The translations under genes were made by a program, and so were the position numbers. From NCBI RefSeq assembly GCF_003194085.1, contig NZ_CP023994.1, positions 1,674,001-1,738,000 of the forward strand: a DNA stretch of 64,000 bases, given 5' to 3'. Shown piece by piece: positions 35,198-43,045 of the stretch (positions within the stretch are counted from its first letter, which is position 1; every line of letters starts with the position of its first letter). The stretch comes from Aurantimicrobium photophilum. Lineage in GTDB: Bacteria > Actinomycetota > Actinomycetes > Actinomycetales > Microbacteriaceae. The notes beneath the pieces are model-generated. The model worked only from the letters and a program-made list of their open reading frames with translations. It did not search any database and was not told where the DNA came from.

Positions 35198-36364
35198 TTA
35201 GCGATTACCTTTTGCACGGTTGTGCGTCTTGCAGAGCAACTCACAGTTACTGGCAGAGGTGGCACCGCCCTTGCTCCAGGCGGCAACATGGTCGGCGTCC
35301 ATCTCGTCGAGCTTCCACACCTTAGCTTTGTTGGCGTCATGTCCCATGGCGCAGTGTGAACAATTAGAAGCACCGGCCTCCTGGGCAGTCTTCGTCTGCT
35401 GCACGTAAGTCGACTTCTTAGTAGCTTCATCAAAGACGCGAACTTCTAGCAGCTTGGTCTCGACCGAGCCGCCCAGTACAAACTCCCAAATCCCTTTACG
35501 GCTCTTCACGTAAGGGTCACCATATAGTTCCTGCACAGCAGCGGATACCTTGCTGGGGTTATAGGCAGTGGCATGATGCTTTTCATAGAGACGGCCCCAC
35601 TCCAATCCACGCATCTCGCTCTCCACGTCCGTGAACACCGAAGAGACCCAATCAATCACGGACGTGAAGTAGTTCTTCACTTCCGTGATGTTCTTGTCAT
35701 TACGGTGCTGGCTCATATAGCCACCGATGTTGTCCTTGCTCTTGCTCACCCACTCCAGAGCACGTTCCCAGAAGTCTTGACGCTGAGCAGAGCCGCTGAT
35801 GTAAGCACTCCACTTCATGATGTTGGAGTTCTGACTATTGCTGAATTCCGCTTTACCTGCCGTCACAAACGGACCTGAGTAAACGGCATTGAGAAGTTCC
35901 TGCTCGTTCAAAGGAACGCCCACGGTGTTGATGGTCTTAAACCATTCCTTGATTTCGCTCTCAGTGCCTTCGCACTCATAAACGAGAATCTCGGAGCTCA
36001 AGATGATCTCTTGCTTGTCTGCAGGGAGACCAGAAAAGTACTGCTCCATGCCCCGTTCGTCTTTGATCGCGAACTTGCCCGTGATGTAGCGACCGAAGCT
36101 CGTGATGCGTTGCTGGCCGTCAAGGACTTCCAGGTTGTCTTCATGAACTTTGTTGAAATAGATCAAACCCAAGGGGTATCCCTTGAGCAGAGACTCAATC
36201 ACAGCAACGTCTCTCTTGCCGTCGGCATAGATGTAGTTGCGCTGATACTCAGGTTGGATAGTTAGACGCCCAGCCAAACCAAAGAGACCTCTGCCCTCGA
36301 GTTCGTTATAGACGAAGCCCTCAGAGAGTTCCTTGACGGTGTAGGTGTTGAGGGAGGTTTTCAT
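35198..36364 (-). CDS. DUF262-HNH nuclease, probable restriction endonuclease of a modification system
   Basis: A 388-residue protein. The DUF262 (ParB/Srx-like, GmrSD-N) domain has [11 protein letters not shown] (residues 36-46) and [11 protein letters not shown] (78-88), the NTP-binding DGQQR motif. The C-terminal HNH domain has CSHC (335-338), DADHV (356-360) and [11 protein letters not shown] (372-382), intact zinc ligands and catalytic His359. It overlaps the methyltransferase stop by ATGA. DUF262 nucleases include GmrSD and BrxU (modified-DNA restriction); pairing with a methyltransferase instead suggests classical restriction of unmodified DNA, or a NTP-gated variant. Confidence 0.85.
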   Translation of the reverse strand: MKTSLNTYTVKELSEGFVYNELEGRGLFGLAGRLTIQPEYQRNYIYADGKRDVAVIESLLKGYPLGLIYFNKVHEDNLEVLDGQQRITSFGRYITGKFAIKDERGMEQYFSGLPADKQEIILSSEILVYECEGTESEIKEWFKTINTVGVPLNEQELLNAVYSGPFVTAGKAEFSNSQNSNIMKWSAYISGSAQRQDFWERALEWVSKSKDNIGGYMSQHRNDKNITEVKNYFTSVIDWVSSVFTDVESEMRGLEWGRLYEKHHATAYNPSKVSAAVQELYGDPYVKSRKGIWEFVLGGSVETKLLEVRVFDEATKKSTYVQQTKTAQEAGASNCSHCAMGHDANKAKVWKLDEMDADHVAAWSKGGATSASNCELLCKTHNRAKGNR

Positions 36365-37527
36365 TTGTTCACCTGCTTGTGTTTGATGAAGATTCGCTTA
36401 AACGGAAAACGATTAGGGTTTGTTAGCCCGACCCAGTAACCGCCAGCACGTTGCGCTCCCGTTCCACCAACGGCTCGGTATCCGGCAATAAATTCTTCGC
36501 TCAGAGGGGCCACTCCGATCTTTTTCATTTCTTCGTGATCATCCATGTTGCCGAGAATTTCGAATTGATCAGGGTTGTACTTGGAGAGAAAGCTGATTGG
36601 CACCCCCATTAGACCTGGGAAATCGCTAGGAATAGCATCGGTGAAAGGCACTTCTATTGCATCAAAGTTGTCGTATTTCGAATAGCCAAAATCGCGAACT
36701 TCCTTGTGCTTGCTGAACTTGATGTTGTCCTGTTCTGTCATCAATGACAGTGGCTGGTGGCGGCGACCATGGTCAAGAGTGGTGAACCAGCAGGCATTTC
36801 CTAGCCTTGTGAAATCTCCGACGTACCCAAGCTTTTCGGCCTTGAGCTTGTCGCTTTCAGAGACTTCATATCCTTCTGGCACTCGAAACACCAGGTCGTT
36901 TCCGTTAGCGGTGACACCTAACCACATCTTGTTCTCTTTGATGAGCGGGAAGACTTCTTTATACGTGATCGCATTCATGTTGCCGATGATGACGAAGTCT
37001 TTGTCCGCCTCTACGAGCCAAGCTAGGAACTCCCTGAACAAAGAAAACGGCGGGTTCGTGACGATGATGTCTGCCTCATCCCGCAGCTTCGTAATCTCTT
37101 CGCTACGGAAATCTCCACCGCCTTCGAGGTAGGACCATTCAAGGTCATCCACGTTGATGACGTTGTCACCCGTCTTGTCATGAGTAAGAGTGAAGATCTT
37201 GCCCTTTGTTTGGGTCTTCTCGGGGTCATAACCGGGGCTCTCAATTTCAAACAGCGTTGGCTGGTAGGGAATGGCATCAGGTTTGCTGTCCGGTGCATAG
37301 CTGGTGCTGATCAGCTTCTTGAGCCCTAACGATTCAAAGTTCTGCGCGAAGTATTTGGTGAAGTTGCTCCACTCCGGGTCATCACACGGCAGCAGGACGG
37401 TCTTTCCCTTGAACACATCTGGGTTGTAATCCAGATACGCGTTCATTTCTTTCTGAATGTCGCTGAACTGCGTATAGAACTCATCGTTCTTTGCCTTCTT
37501 GGCATTTCCCAGGTTCTCGTTAGCCAC
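36361..37527 (-). CDS. Adenine-specific DNA methyltransferase, EcoRI-methylase family
   Basis: A 388-residue protein with GTG start behind AGGGGGA. The N-terminal [16 protein letters not shown] (residues 13-28) and [17 protein letters not shown] (44-60) are typical of EcoRI-family methylases, and the catalytic motif IV is [14 protein letters not shown] (154-167). Members methylate N6 of adenine. The recognition site of this homologue is unknown. First gene of the MTase-nuclease operon, divergent from an XRE regulator 111 bp away. Confidence 0.9.
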   Translation of the reverse strand: MANENLGNAKKAKNDEFYTQFSDIQKEMNAYLDYNPDVFKGKTVLLPCDDPEWSNFTKYFAQNFESLGLKKLISTSYAPDSKPDAIPYQPTLFEIESPGYDPEKTQTKGKIFTLTHDKTGDNVINVDDLEWSYLEGGGDFRSEEITKLRDEADIIVTNPPFSLFREFLAWLVEADKDFVIIGNMNAITYKEVFPLIKENKMWLGVTANGNDLVFRVPEGYEVSESDKLKAEKLGYVGDFTRLGNACWFTTLDHGRRHQPLSLMTEQDNIKFSKHKEVRDFGYSKYDNFDAIEVPFTDAIPSDFPGLMGVPISFLSKYNPDQFEILGNMDDHEEMKKIGVAPLSEEFIAGYRAVGGTGAQRAGGYWVGLTNPNRFPFKRIFIKHKQVNK

Positions 37528-37542
37528 CGCATCCCCCTGATG

Positions 37543-37599
37543 CCGCGACCGGCGTCGCGGATAGGGGTTAAAAGTAGCGTTAATACCTCAGGCTTTTAA
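37543..37599. promoter_or_regulatory. Inverted repeats in the methyltransferase/XRE divergent promoter region
   Basis: CCGCGAC-4-GTCGCGG at 37543-37560 and TTAAAAG-18-CTTTTAA at 37568-37599 lie between the divergent starts, fitting binding by the small XRE protein as in C-protein-controlled restriction systems. Confidence 0.45.
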
Positions 37600-37638
37600 A
37601 CTCTGGTTAATGAAGAGTGATGCCGGAACGCTTGAGGC

Positions 37639-37932
37639 ATGGATTCAATTGCTTCTGCAGCGGCTCAAATTCTTGGGGGTCGACTTCGTGAACGCCGAGA
37701 GGGCCTGGGCTTAAGCCAGGAAGATGTGGCGCACATGTCTGCAATGCACGTGTCCAACTACGGCAAGATCGACCGTGGGCGGGCCAATCCGAACCTGCAT
37801 ACTCTGCTGCGCATCGCCAGCGTTCTTGAGATTGATCCCGGTTTACTCATTGCTGGGCTGAGTGGGGACATGGTCACGAAGAGGCCCCATAAACTGACGG
37901 CGGCGGAGCTCATCAAGGCGCGACAAAGCTAA
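37639..37932 (+). CDS. XRE-family regulator, candidate controller (C) protein
   Basis: A 97-residue HTH protein: GRLRERREGLGLSQEDVAHM, then NYGKIDRGRANPNLHTLLRI, an N-terminal single HTH as in restriction-modification C proteins and other XRE regulators. Divergent from the methyltransferase with two inverted repeats between. The likely job is timing of methylase versus nuclease expression; this is context-based. Other options: regulator of the downstream EndoU pair, 122 bp away on the same strand. Confidence 0.85.
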   Translation: MDSIASAAAQILGGRLRERREGLGLSQEDVAHMSAMHVSNYGKIDRGRANPNLHTLLRIASVLEIDPGLLIAGLSGDMVTKRPHKLTAAELIKARQS

Positions 37933-38054
37933 GTGCTTCAACGAGATGCCCTGAATAATCTCTTCGATTCTCCACAGCGCGCAACAGTCGAGATTTATCA
38001 ACATCTTCATTGCTGAGGGGCTTTGGAGACCATCAGCTTCTTTAGGTTGAAGGC

Positions 38055-38429
38055 ATGCGACCGAAGCCTCAATATCCATCCGCCGAAACCTGGTTGCACA
38101 TTTTGTTTGGTGACGACAATGGTGGGGGTCATTTAGCGGGGCAAGGTATTGAGGGAAAGACTGAATTTCCCGAGTACTGGACACTTTCTCGGATCGAATG
38201 TGCGGTTCTGGATATCCAGAAACAGGCGTTGAGCATTGAGATTGAGAAACAAGCTGTGTTCTTCGATGGGATTGTCGACGGAGTTTTGCTGAGGGTAGTT
38301 TTTGCTCTCGATAGAGATGGTGGAAGGGCAGTGAAAACGGCCTACCCCTTAAGGGGAAATGGAGTGTTTAAGAACATCAATGGGGTGAGGGTTTCTTTGC
38401 CCTTACTGAGACAAGACAGGAGGAAGTAA
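38055..38429 (+). CDS. Free-standing bacterial EndoU-type ribonuclease toxin
   Basis: A 124-residue protein consisting only of an EndoU_bacteria-like domain: LHILFGDDNGGGHLAGQG (His15, His26), GKTEFPEYWT (Lys35), VDGVLLRVVFAL and KTAYPLRGNGV (Thr95, Tyr97). Such domains are usually the toxic tips of CdiA, polymorphic or colicin-like proteins and cut tRNA or other RNA. Here there is no secretion domain or signal peptide, so an intracellular toxin or a detached tip is implied. AGGTTGAAGG precedes the ATG. Followed one base later by its presumed antidote. Confidence 0.82.
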   Translation: MRPKPQYPSAETWLHILFGDDNGGGHLAGQGIEGKTEFPEYWTLSRIECAVLDIQKQALSIEIEKQAVFFDGIVDGVLLRVVFALDRDGGRAVKTAYPLRGNGVFKNINGVRVSLPLLRQDRRK

Positions 38430-38430
38430 C

Positions 38431-38706
38431 ATGAAAACCATGAGAGCACTTGCCCCCATCGCACAGGATTTGTTTGACGCAATGTCGGCGCGCATGGAGG
38501 AGCCGTTGAGGAAGGTCGTCGTTGACTTTCTTGAGTGCGGGGAAGAGGGCTGTGCAGCTGACTTCACGGTTGATTGGGCAATCGCGAACAATGTCTCCAT
38601 TCCTGAAAAATTCTGGCGTGAGCTCAATGAGTTTTATTCAACAAGCAGAACTTCGTGGTCAGAAGACAGTCTTAGCCAGCTCATGAAGGTGGCGCACGCC
38701 GCATAG
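38431..38706 (+). CDS. Small partner of the EndoU protein, candidate immunity/antitoxin
   Basis: A 91-residue mostly helical acidic protein (for example RKVVVDFLECGEEGCAADFT and FWRELNEFY). I recognise no domain. It starts one base after the EndoU stop, so the two are co-translated, which is the standard layout for a toxin followed by its immunity protein. The inference rests on position and size only. Confidence 0.6.
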   Translation: MKTMRALAPIAQDLFDAMSARMEEPLRKVVVDFLECGEEGCAADFTVDWAIANNVSIPEKFWRELNEFYSTSRTSWSEDSLSQLMKVAHAA

Positions 38707-38750
38707 CTCCAACCCTGTTCTCTGCACCAGTGAGCAAGCGAACAAAAAGA

Positions 38751-38778
38751 AAATCCCCGGTATGAATACCGGGGATTT
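38751..38778 (-). terminator. Terminator of tRNA-Leu
   Basis: AAATCCCCGGTAT and ATACCGGGGATTT, a 13-bp perfect stem around two bases, 7 bp past the tRNA 3' end; on the minus strand the tail is TCTTTTTG. It faces the island and may stop read-through from either side. Confidence 0.85.
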
Positions 38779-38784
38779 CGTTCG

Positions 38785-38867
38785 TGCGCGAGGGGGGACT
38801 TGAACCCCCACGCCCTTGCGGGCACTGGCACCTGAAGCCAGCGCGTCTGCCATTTCGCCACTCGCGC
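38785..38867 (-). tRNA. tRNA-Leu (anticodon CAG)
   Basis: 83 nt on the minus strand: acceptor GCGCGAG pairing with CTCGCGC, discriminator A, anticodon stem CTGGC/GCCAG with loop TTCAGGT (CAG), long variable arm TGCCCGCAAGGGCGT and T-arm GGGGG-TTCAAGT-CCCCC. CCA is not encoded. It forms the right edge of the accessory island. Confidence 0.96.
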
Positions 38868-38915
38868 GAACTGGTCGAGGCTATCACGGAGTGATGCCCC
38901 TGCGCCATTTGAGGC

Positions 38916-40451
38916 CTAAAGGTCAAGAACGAGCTTGCCGCCCTCTGCTCTCGAGACACAGGGATACATCACCTTGAGGCGATCCTTTTCGGCATCATCC
39001 ATAACTGAGTCGAGGTGAATAGGTTTCCCTTCCACCACACGCACTTCACATGTTCCACAGACCCCCTTCTTGCAGGAGCCCAGTACCGGGAGGCCGTTTT
39101 CTTCCAATGCTTCCAAGATGGTTTCGTCTGCATCCACAACGAAGCTCTTTTTGCTCTTTCTGCATGTCACCTCGATGGGTTGCGCAGGGGAGGCGCTCTC
39201 TCGCTCAAGAGCAACGAAACGCTCAAGGTGCATGCGGTCAGCTGGAACGTATTCAGACACTGTGGCCATCAGGGATTCCGGGCCGCAGCAATAAACCTGC
39301 GACGTGGCCGACTTTGTCAGCGCGAAGACATCAAGTGGTTTCTTGGCTTCATCCGAAGCATGAACGGTGACTCGATCGGGATAACGTTCCACCAGTTCAT
39401 CCAGGAAGGCCATGGTGCTGCGGCTTCTGCCGGCATAGACCAGCTTCCACTTTCGTCGTTCCGGAAGAGATTCGATCATGGCCTTGATCGGAGTGATGCC
39501 AATTCCTCCCGCAATGAAGAGATACTCATTTGCGGGCTCGAGTTCAAAGTGGTTCAGCGGGCCAGAAACCTCCAGTGTCATGCCGGGAGAAAGGTTGGCG
39601 TGAATCCACTCACTGCCGCCTTCTGACTGTTCTGTTTTGAGCACGGCGATATCAAAGTGGGTGCGCTCGGCGGGATCCCCGCATAAGGAATACTGCCGCT
39701 GCAGTCCATTGGGAAGATGCAGAGTGACGTGAGAGCCGGGATGCCACACCGGGAGTTGGACTCCCCCGAGGGGGAGAAGTCGAATGGCGAGAACGCCCTG
39801 AGCGACTTCCTGAAGCGTACTTACCACCATGGTCCTGGTGTCATGAGACGCGGTTCGGGCAGGAGCGGCTTGCGCTGAAATCGAGGGTGGTTCCTCTCGG
39901 GCCACGGGACGTGCGCTGCCAGTTTTAGTGCCCGTGATGATTCTCACCAGCACAGCAATGGTGGCAACGGAGATCAAGACAATGGCGAGTACTCGATACC
40001 ACCATGAGCTCACATCTGTGCCTGACCACCCTGCGTGAAGCGCGACGAGAAGCAGTGCCGCATAGCTGGAGTAGTGCACACCCTTCCAGAACTTCCGTGG
40101 CAAACGATTCATAAACAGTGACGTGCCTTGGACCGCCAGCAAGATATAGAACGAGACGATGCCGAGGGCAACAGCTAGCGGCTTGAAATCAGTTGCAAAT
40201 GGAACCAGCGTCTCCGCGAGGGAAAACTGCAACCAGCCATCGAGCATCAGACTGACCATATGCAGGGCAACCATGAACAAGGTCAGTCCCCCCAAGTAGC
40301 GGTGCAGGTCTTGGAGCCACGCAGGGTTATCTATCCGACGCATCACACGCGTGGACAACAGAATTCCCCAGAGCACCGACATCGTCATCAGCGCCCACGC
40401 TATGAGGGCGCTCGCTCGGGTGATGTACCACCAGATATGTGGTTCGTTCAT
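38916..40451 (-). CDS. Ferric-reductase-like membrane flavoprotein with C-terminal 2Fe-2S ferredoxin domain
   Basis: A 511-residue protein. Six membrane helices at about residues 10-190 carry heme-ligand type His (DLHRYLGG, VALHMVS, KGVHYSSYAALLLVALHAGW). Then an FNR module: FAD site RQYSLCG and NAD site IAGGIGITPIKAM. The C-terminal ferredoxin has GSCKKGVCGTCE plus a later Cys in MYPCVSRAEGG. It moves electrons from NAD(P)H across the membrane through heme. ATG 40451 overlaps the apbE stop by ATGA. Last gene of a four-gene operon. Confidence 0.88.
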   Translation of the reverse strand: MNEPHIWWYITRASALIAWALMTMSVLWGILLSTRVMRRIDNPAWLQDLHRYLGGLTLFMVALHMVSLMLDGWLQFSLAETLVPFATDFKPLAVALGIVSFYILLAVQGTSLFMNRLPRKFWKGVHYSSYAALLLVALHAGWSGTDVSSWWYRVLAIVLISVATIAVLVRIITGTKTGSARPVAREEPPSISAQAAPARTASHDTRTMVVSTLQEVAQGVLAIRLLPLGGVQLPVWHPGSHVTLHLPNGLQRQYSLCGDPAERTHFDIAVLKTEQSEGGSEWIHANLSPGMTLEVSGPLNHFELEPANEYLFIAGGIGITPIKAMIESLPERRKWKLVYAGRSRSTMAFLDELVERYPDRVTVHASDEAKKPLDVFALTKSATSQVYCCGPESLMATVSEYVPADRMHLERFVALERESASPAQPIEVTCRKSKKSFVVDADETILEALEENGLPVLGSCKKGVCGTCEVRVVEGKPIHLDSVMDDAEKDRLKVMYPCVSRAEGGKLVLDL

Positions 40452-41410
40452 GCGTAGGTGCTCCAATTGGGTGAAACCTGCTGACTGCCGTCAGCAAAAA
40501 TAATCAGTCCTGCTCCACCCACACTAGGCAACCAGGACAGGAATTCTTCAGGTGAATCCATAAAACCTCGTTTGGTCAAGACTTCTGCTCGAGCACCTGA
40601 AGCCGCAATAACGGTGACGGTTTGTGCTTGTGTGTGAGCGCTGGAATGCGTCACCGGATTAATGAGGTGATGGGTGGAATTCTCACCCTCCCCAAAACGT
40701 TTCTTCACTTGACTTGAGGTTGCGATAGCTCCTCGCTGCAGACGAACAATACTGGCGTGGCCTTCGTGTGCGAACGGATCTTGCACGCCTAATCGCCATG
40801 CCACACCATCGGGAGCATCGCCCTGCACCACAATGTCACCGCCAAGTTCAACCATCACGCCATAGGCGCCCTGATCGAGAGCAAATTGGGCGATGAGGTC
40901 TGCCGCAAATCCCTTGGCAATCCCGCCCGGATCGAGCGTGGTTCCGCGGGGAACAGAAACGAACTCATCCGAAAATTGGATGCCCTTGAGATTGCCGGGA
41001 GCACGTGCTGATTCGGGAAGACGTGTAGAGCGAGAACTGTCGACAGCTGAGGTGACGTAGCCGGCTTGGAGGACATCGGGAAGCAGGGTCGGGTCATAGG
41101 TCCCCTGCGTCACGGTATTTCCGGAAATCATCGCCGCGATGAGTTGATGAGTCATCGGAGCGACGCGCACCGGCTTCCCTTCTGCCCAGTTAATGCGGGA
41201 GATGTCGGAGTCATCTCTGAACCTGCTCCATAACTGCTCGCAGGTGTCGGCGAGTGCCCAGCACTGTTCAAGCAGCTGTTCGTTTCCTCCGACAAGTGTG
41301 ATGGTTCCGTGCCCACCCATGATCTTCTGGCGACGCGAAAGCACCCCGGGCAAGGAATTCGTGTGCGTGAAAACCGCGCGCAGGGCACTTCTCGAAATAT
41401 CGTCTGCCAT
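40448..41410 (-). CDS. apbE: FAD:protein FMN transferase (ApbE)
   Basis: A 320-residue ApbE-family protein, with VELGGDIVVQG and LDPGGIAKGFAADLIAQ motifs and the C-terminal HHLINPVTHSSA. ApbE covalently attaches FMN to Thr/Ser in extracytoplasmic proteins. No clear signal peptide is seen. A substrate with the classical FMN_bind domain is not encoded in this operon, which is unusual. Between the small secreted proteins and the reductase. Confidence 0.9.
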   Translation of the reverse strand: MADDISRSALRAVFTHTNSLPGVLSRRQKIMGGHGTITLVGGNEQLLEQCWALADTCEQLWSRFRDDSDISRINWAEGKPVRVAPMTHQLIAAMISGNTVTQGTYDPTLLPDVLQAGYVTSAVDSSRSTRLPESARAPGNLKGIQFSDEFVSVPRGTTLDPGGIAKGFAADLIAQFALDQGAYGVMVELGGDIVVQGDAPDGVAWRLGVQDPFAHEGHASIVRLQRGAIATSSQVKKRFGEGENSTHHLINPVTHSSAHTQAQTVTVIAASGARAEVLTKRGFMDSPEEFLSWLPSVGGAGLIIFADGSQQVSPNWSTYA

Positions 41411-41418
41411 AGAAATGT

Positions 41419-41814
41419 TTAGCCGCCGGAGCCCGCTGTGGTTCCGTTAACGGGGGCAGCGGGAGCTACTGGTGCTGCAGGAGCAGGTGGGGCAGCCGGA
41501 GCTTCGGGAACAGAAGCAGGAGCCTGAGCAGGTGACACCGGAGCTGCCGCTTCTGGCGCACTCACCTGCTGTGCAGCAGGTGCTGCGGCAGGAGCTGGCA
41601 CGGCCTCTGGGGCCACGTCGGTCGCTGGAACTTCTGCTGCGGAGCTGGGAGTTCCCACGGCGGCCGGAGTAGTCGGAGCAGTGCCGGAAAGCTGTTCGCT
41701 CTCCTGCGCATTTGCCGTGACTTGGAAACCTGTCACGATGCCCACTAAGGCAACACCTGACGCGACGCCGACGAGCTTTCGAGCAGACTCAGCTGGGTGA
41801 GCTCGCTTAGTCAT
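41419..41814 (-). CDS. Small secreted Ala/Pro-rich protein, ends in NGTTAGSGG
   Basis: A 131-residue protein. Residues 1-37 form a signal (MTKRAHPAESARKLVGVASG..., cleavage near NAQ). The remainder is almost only Ala, Pro, Val, Ser and Glu, low complexity, ending VNGTTAGSGG. The same motif (VNGTTGGSGSR) is in the upstream gene. Overlaps it by 8 bp; apbE follows 9 bp after. I cannot assign a function; it could be an anchor or a flavin-accepting carrier. Confidence 0.75.
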   Translation of the reverse strand: MTKRAHPAESARKLVGVASGVALVGIVTGFQVTANAQESEQLSGTAPTTPAAVGTPSSAAEVPATDVAPEAVPAPAAAPAAQQVSAPEAAAPVSPAQAPASVPEAPAAPPAPAAPVAPAAPVNGTTAGSGG

Positions 41815-42244
41815 CGTCTTCTTCCTCTTCATGGTCTTCGTCATCGTCGTGATCATCATCTTCGTGTTCGTCATCATCGTCATACTGAACAACAGCTGCA
41901 CCGGTTACAGGATCAACGCGACTACCAGAACCACCGGTGGTTCCATTGACCACCGCTGCCTGAGGGTTTTGAACGACGGGCACTGAACCTGAAGTGCCAC
42001 CTATTGTTGTGCCACCAGTTTGCGGTGCAGAGGGGTCAGCGGTTGCCGCGGGGTCTCCTGGGGCAGGGGTCGCGGTGGGGGCCGAAGTTTCTGTAGCAGC
42101 TGGATCGGGGAGCAGGGTGTCCGTGGCGGTGCCAATGGCGCCAGGATCCAACGTGGCCAATGCGTCCGTGTTGACGGCCATCGCCGTGGTGGCAGTTCCG
42201 AGTACGCCCACAATCGAGAGGGCTGTCATGAGTTGAGACTTCAT
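41807..42244 (-). CDS. Small secreted protein with Asp/Glu/His-rich tail
   Basis: A 145-residue protein. Signal peptide about residues 1-23 (ending AMA), a Thr/Ala/Pro linker, the motif VNGTTGGSGSR (about residues 99-109), then DPVTGAAVVQYDDDD and 28 nearly all Asp, Glu and His residues to the end. The tail looks metal-binding. First gene of the operon with ApbE and the reductase; ATG 42244 preferred over 42295 because the signal peptide then begins at residue 1. Function unknown. Confidence 0.8.
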   Translation of the reverse strand: MKSQLMTALSIVGVLGTATTAMAVNTDALATLDPGAIGTATDTLLPDPAATETSAPTATPAPGDPAATADPSAPQTGGTTIGGTSGSVPVVQNPQAAVVNGTTGGSGSRVDPVTGAAVVQYDDDDEHEDDDHDDDEDHEEEEDDD

Positions 42245-42367
42245 ACCTTCCACGTTACGAAGTGACCATCCAAGGAATATCCCGACAAAATCCAAGATTT
42301 AGCCAATTTTTCTCAGAAGAAACCCTGAAGATAGCTGTCTATGGGGAGTCAAAGCCAGAATGGGAAC

Positions 42368-43045
42368 ATGCGCGTACTCCTCGTAGAAGATGACCAGTCA
42401 GTTGCTGACGGTCTTCTTGATGGGCTCTCCGGGGGAGCTTTTGAGGCGAAACACGTGTCAACGGGTGCTGCCGCCCTCACTGCATTAGCTGAGTTCTCCC
42501 CTGAAATAGTTCTGCTCGACCTCGGTCTTCCCGACATGGACGGCACTGAAGTCTGCCGAAAGATGAGAATGGTCAGCACAGTGCCCATCATCGTGGTCAG
42601 TGCCCGAGACGAAGAGATTGATCGCGTTGTCGCCCTGGAAATCGGTGCCGACGACTACGTGGTGAAGCCCTTTGGAATGCGTGAGTTGATTGCGCGAATT
42701 CGTGCCGTGGTGCGCAGGACGAACCCTGCCGACATGGATGTTCCTGTTGCTCATGAGCGTATTTTTGGTGATCTGGTTATAGACACCAGAACTCAACGGG
42801 TCAGTCTGGCAGGTGTTGACATTCACGTCACCGCCAAAGAGTTTGAGCTCCTTGAATATCTTTCGAGTGACCCCGGTGCCGTCTTCAAGCGCTCGGACAT
42901 TTTGCATGACGTGTGGGATACGAATTGGTATGGAACGAGTAAAACCCTCGATGCCCATATCGCTGCTATTCGCAAGAAGCTCGGCAACGCATCATGGATT
43001 GAATCTGTTCGTGGCGTGGGTTTCCGTTTTGAGCAGCCGTCATGA
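42368..43045 (+). CDS. Two-component response regulator, OmpR/PhoB family
   Basis: 225 residues from ATG 42368 (an in-frame start at 42341 is possible). The receiver domain has VEDDQ, phospho-acceptor Asp in IVLLDLGLPDMDG, and KPF; the C-terminal winged helix has FELLEYLSSDPG and YGTSKTLDAHIAAIRKKLG. Divergent from the small-secreted/ApbE/reductase operon and overlapping the kinase by ATGA. Regulation of the divergent operon is a guess from position. Confidence 0.92.
   Translation: MRVLLVEDDQSVADGLLDGLSGGAFEAKHVSTGAAALTALAEFSPEIVLLDLGLPDMDGTEVCRKMRMVSTVPIIVVSARDEEIDRVVALEIGADDYVVKPFGMRELIARIRAVVRRTNPADMDVPVAHERIFGDLVIDTRTQRVSLAGVDIHVTAKEFELLEYLSSDPGAVFKRSDILHDVWDTNWYGTSKTLDAHIAAIRKKLGNASWIESVRGVGFRFEQPS

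Noticed and set aside
36361-37527. Recognition site GAATTC for the EcoRI-family methylase, expecting depletion.
   Set aside because: GAATTC occurs in several places (for example 17160-17165 and 17659-17664) with no obvious lack; family membership does not fix the site.
38785-38867. An integration (att) repeat at tRNA-Leu.
   Set aside because: No second copy of the tRNA 3' end was found by eye in the window, and there is no integrase gene.
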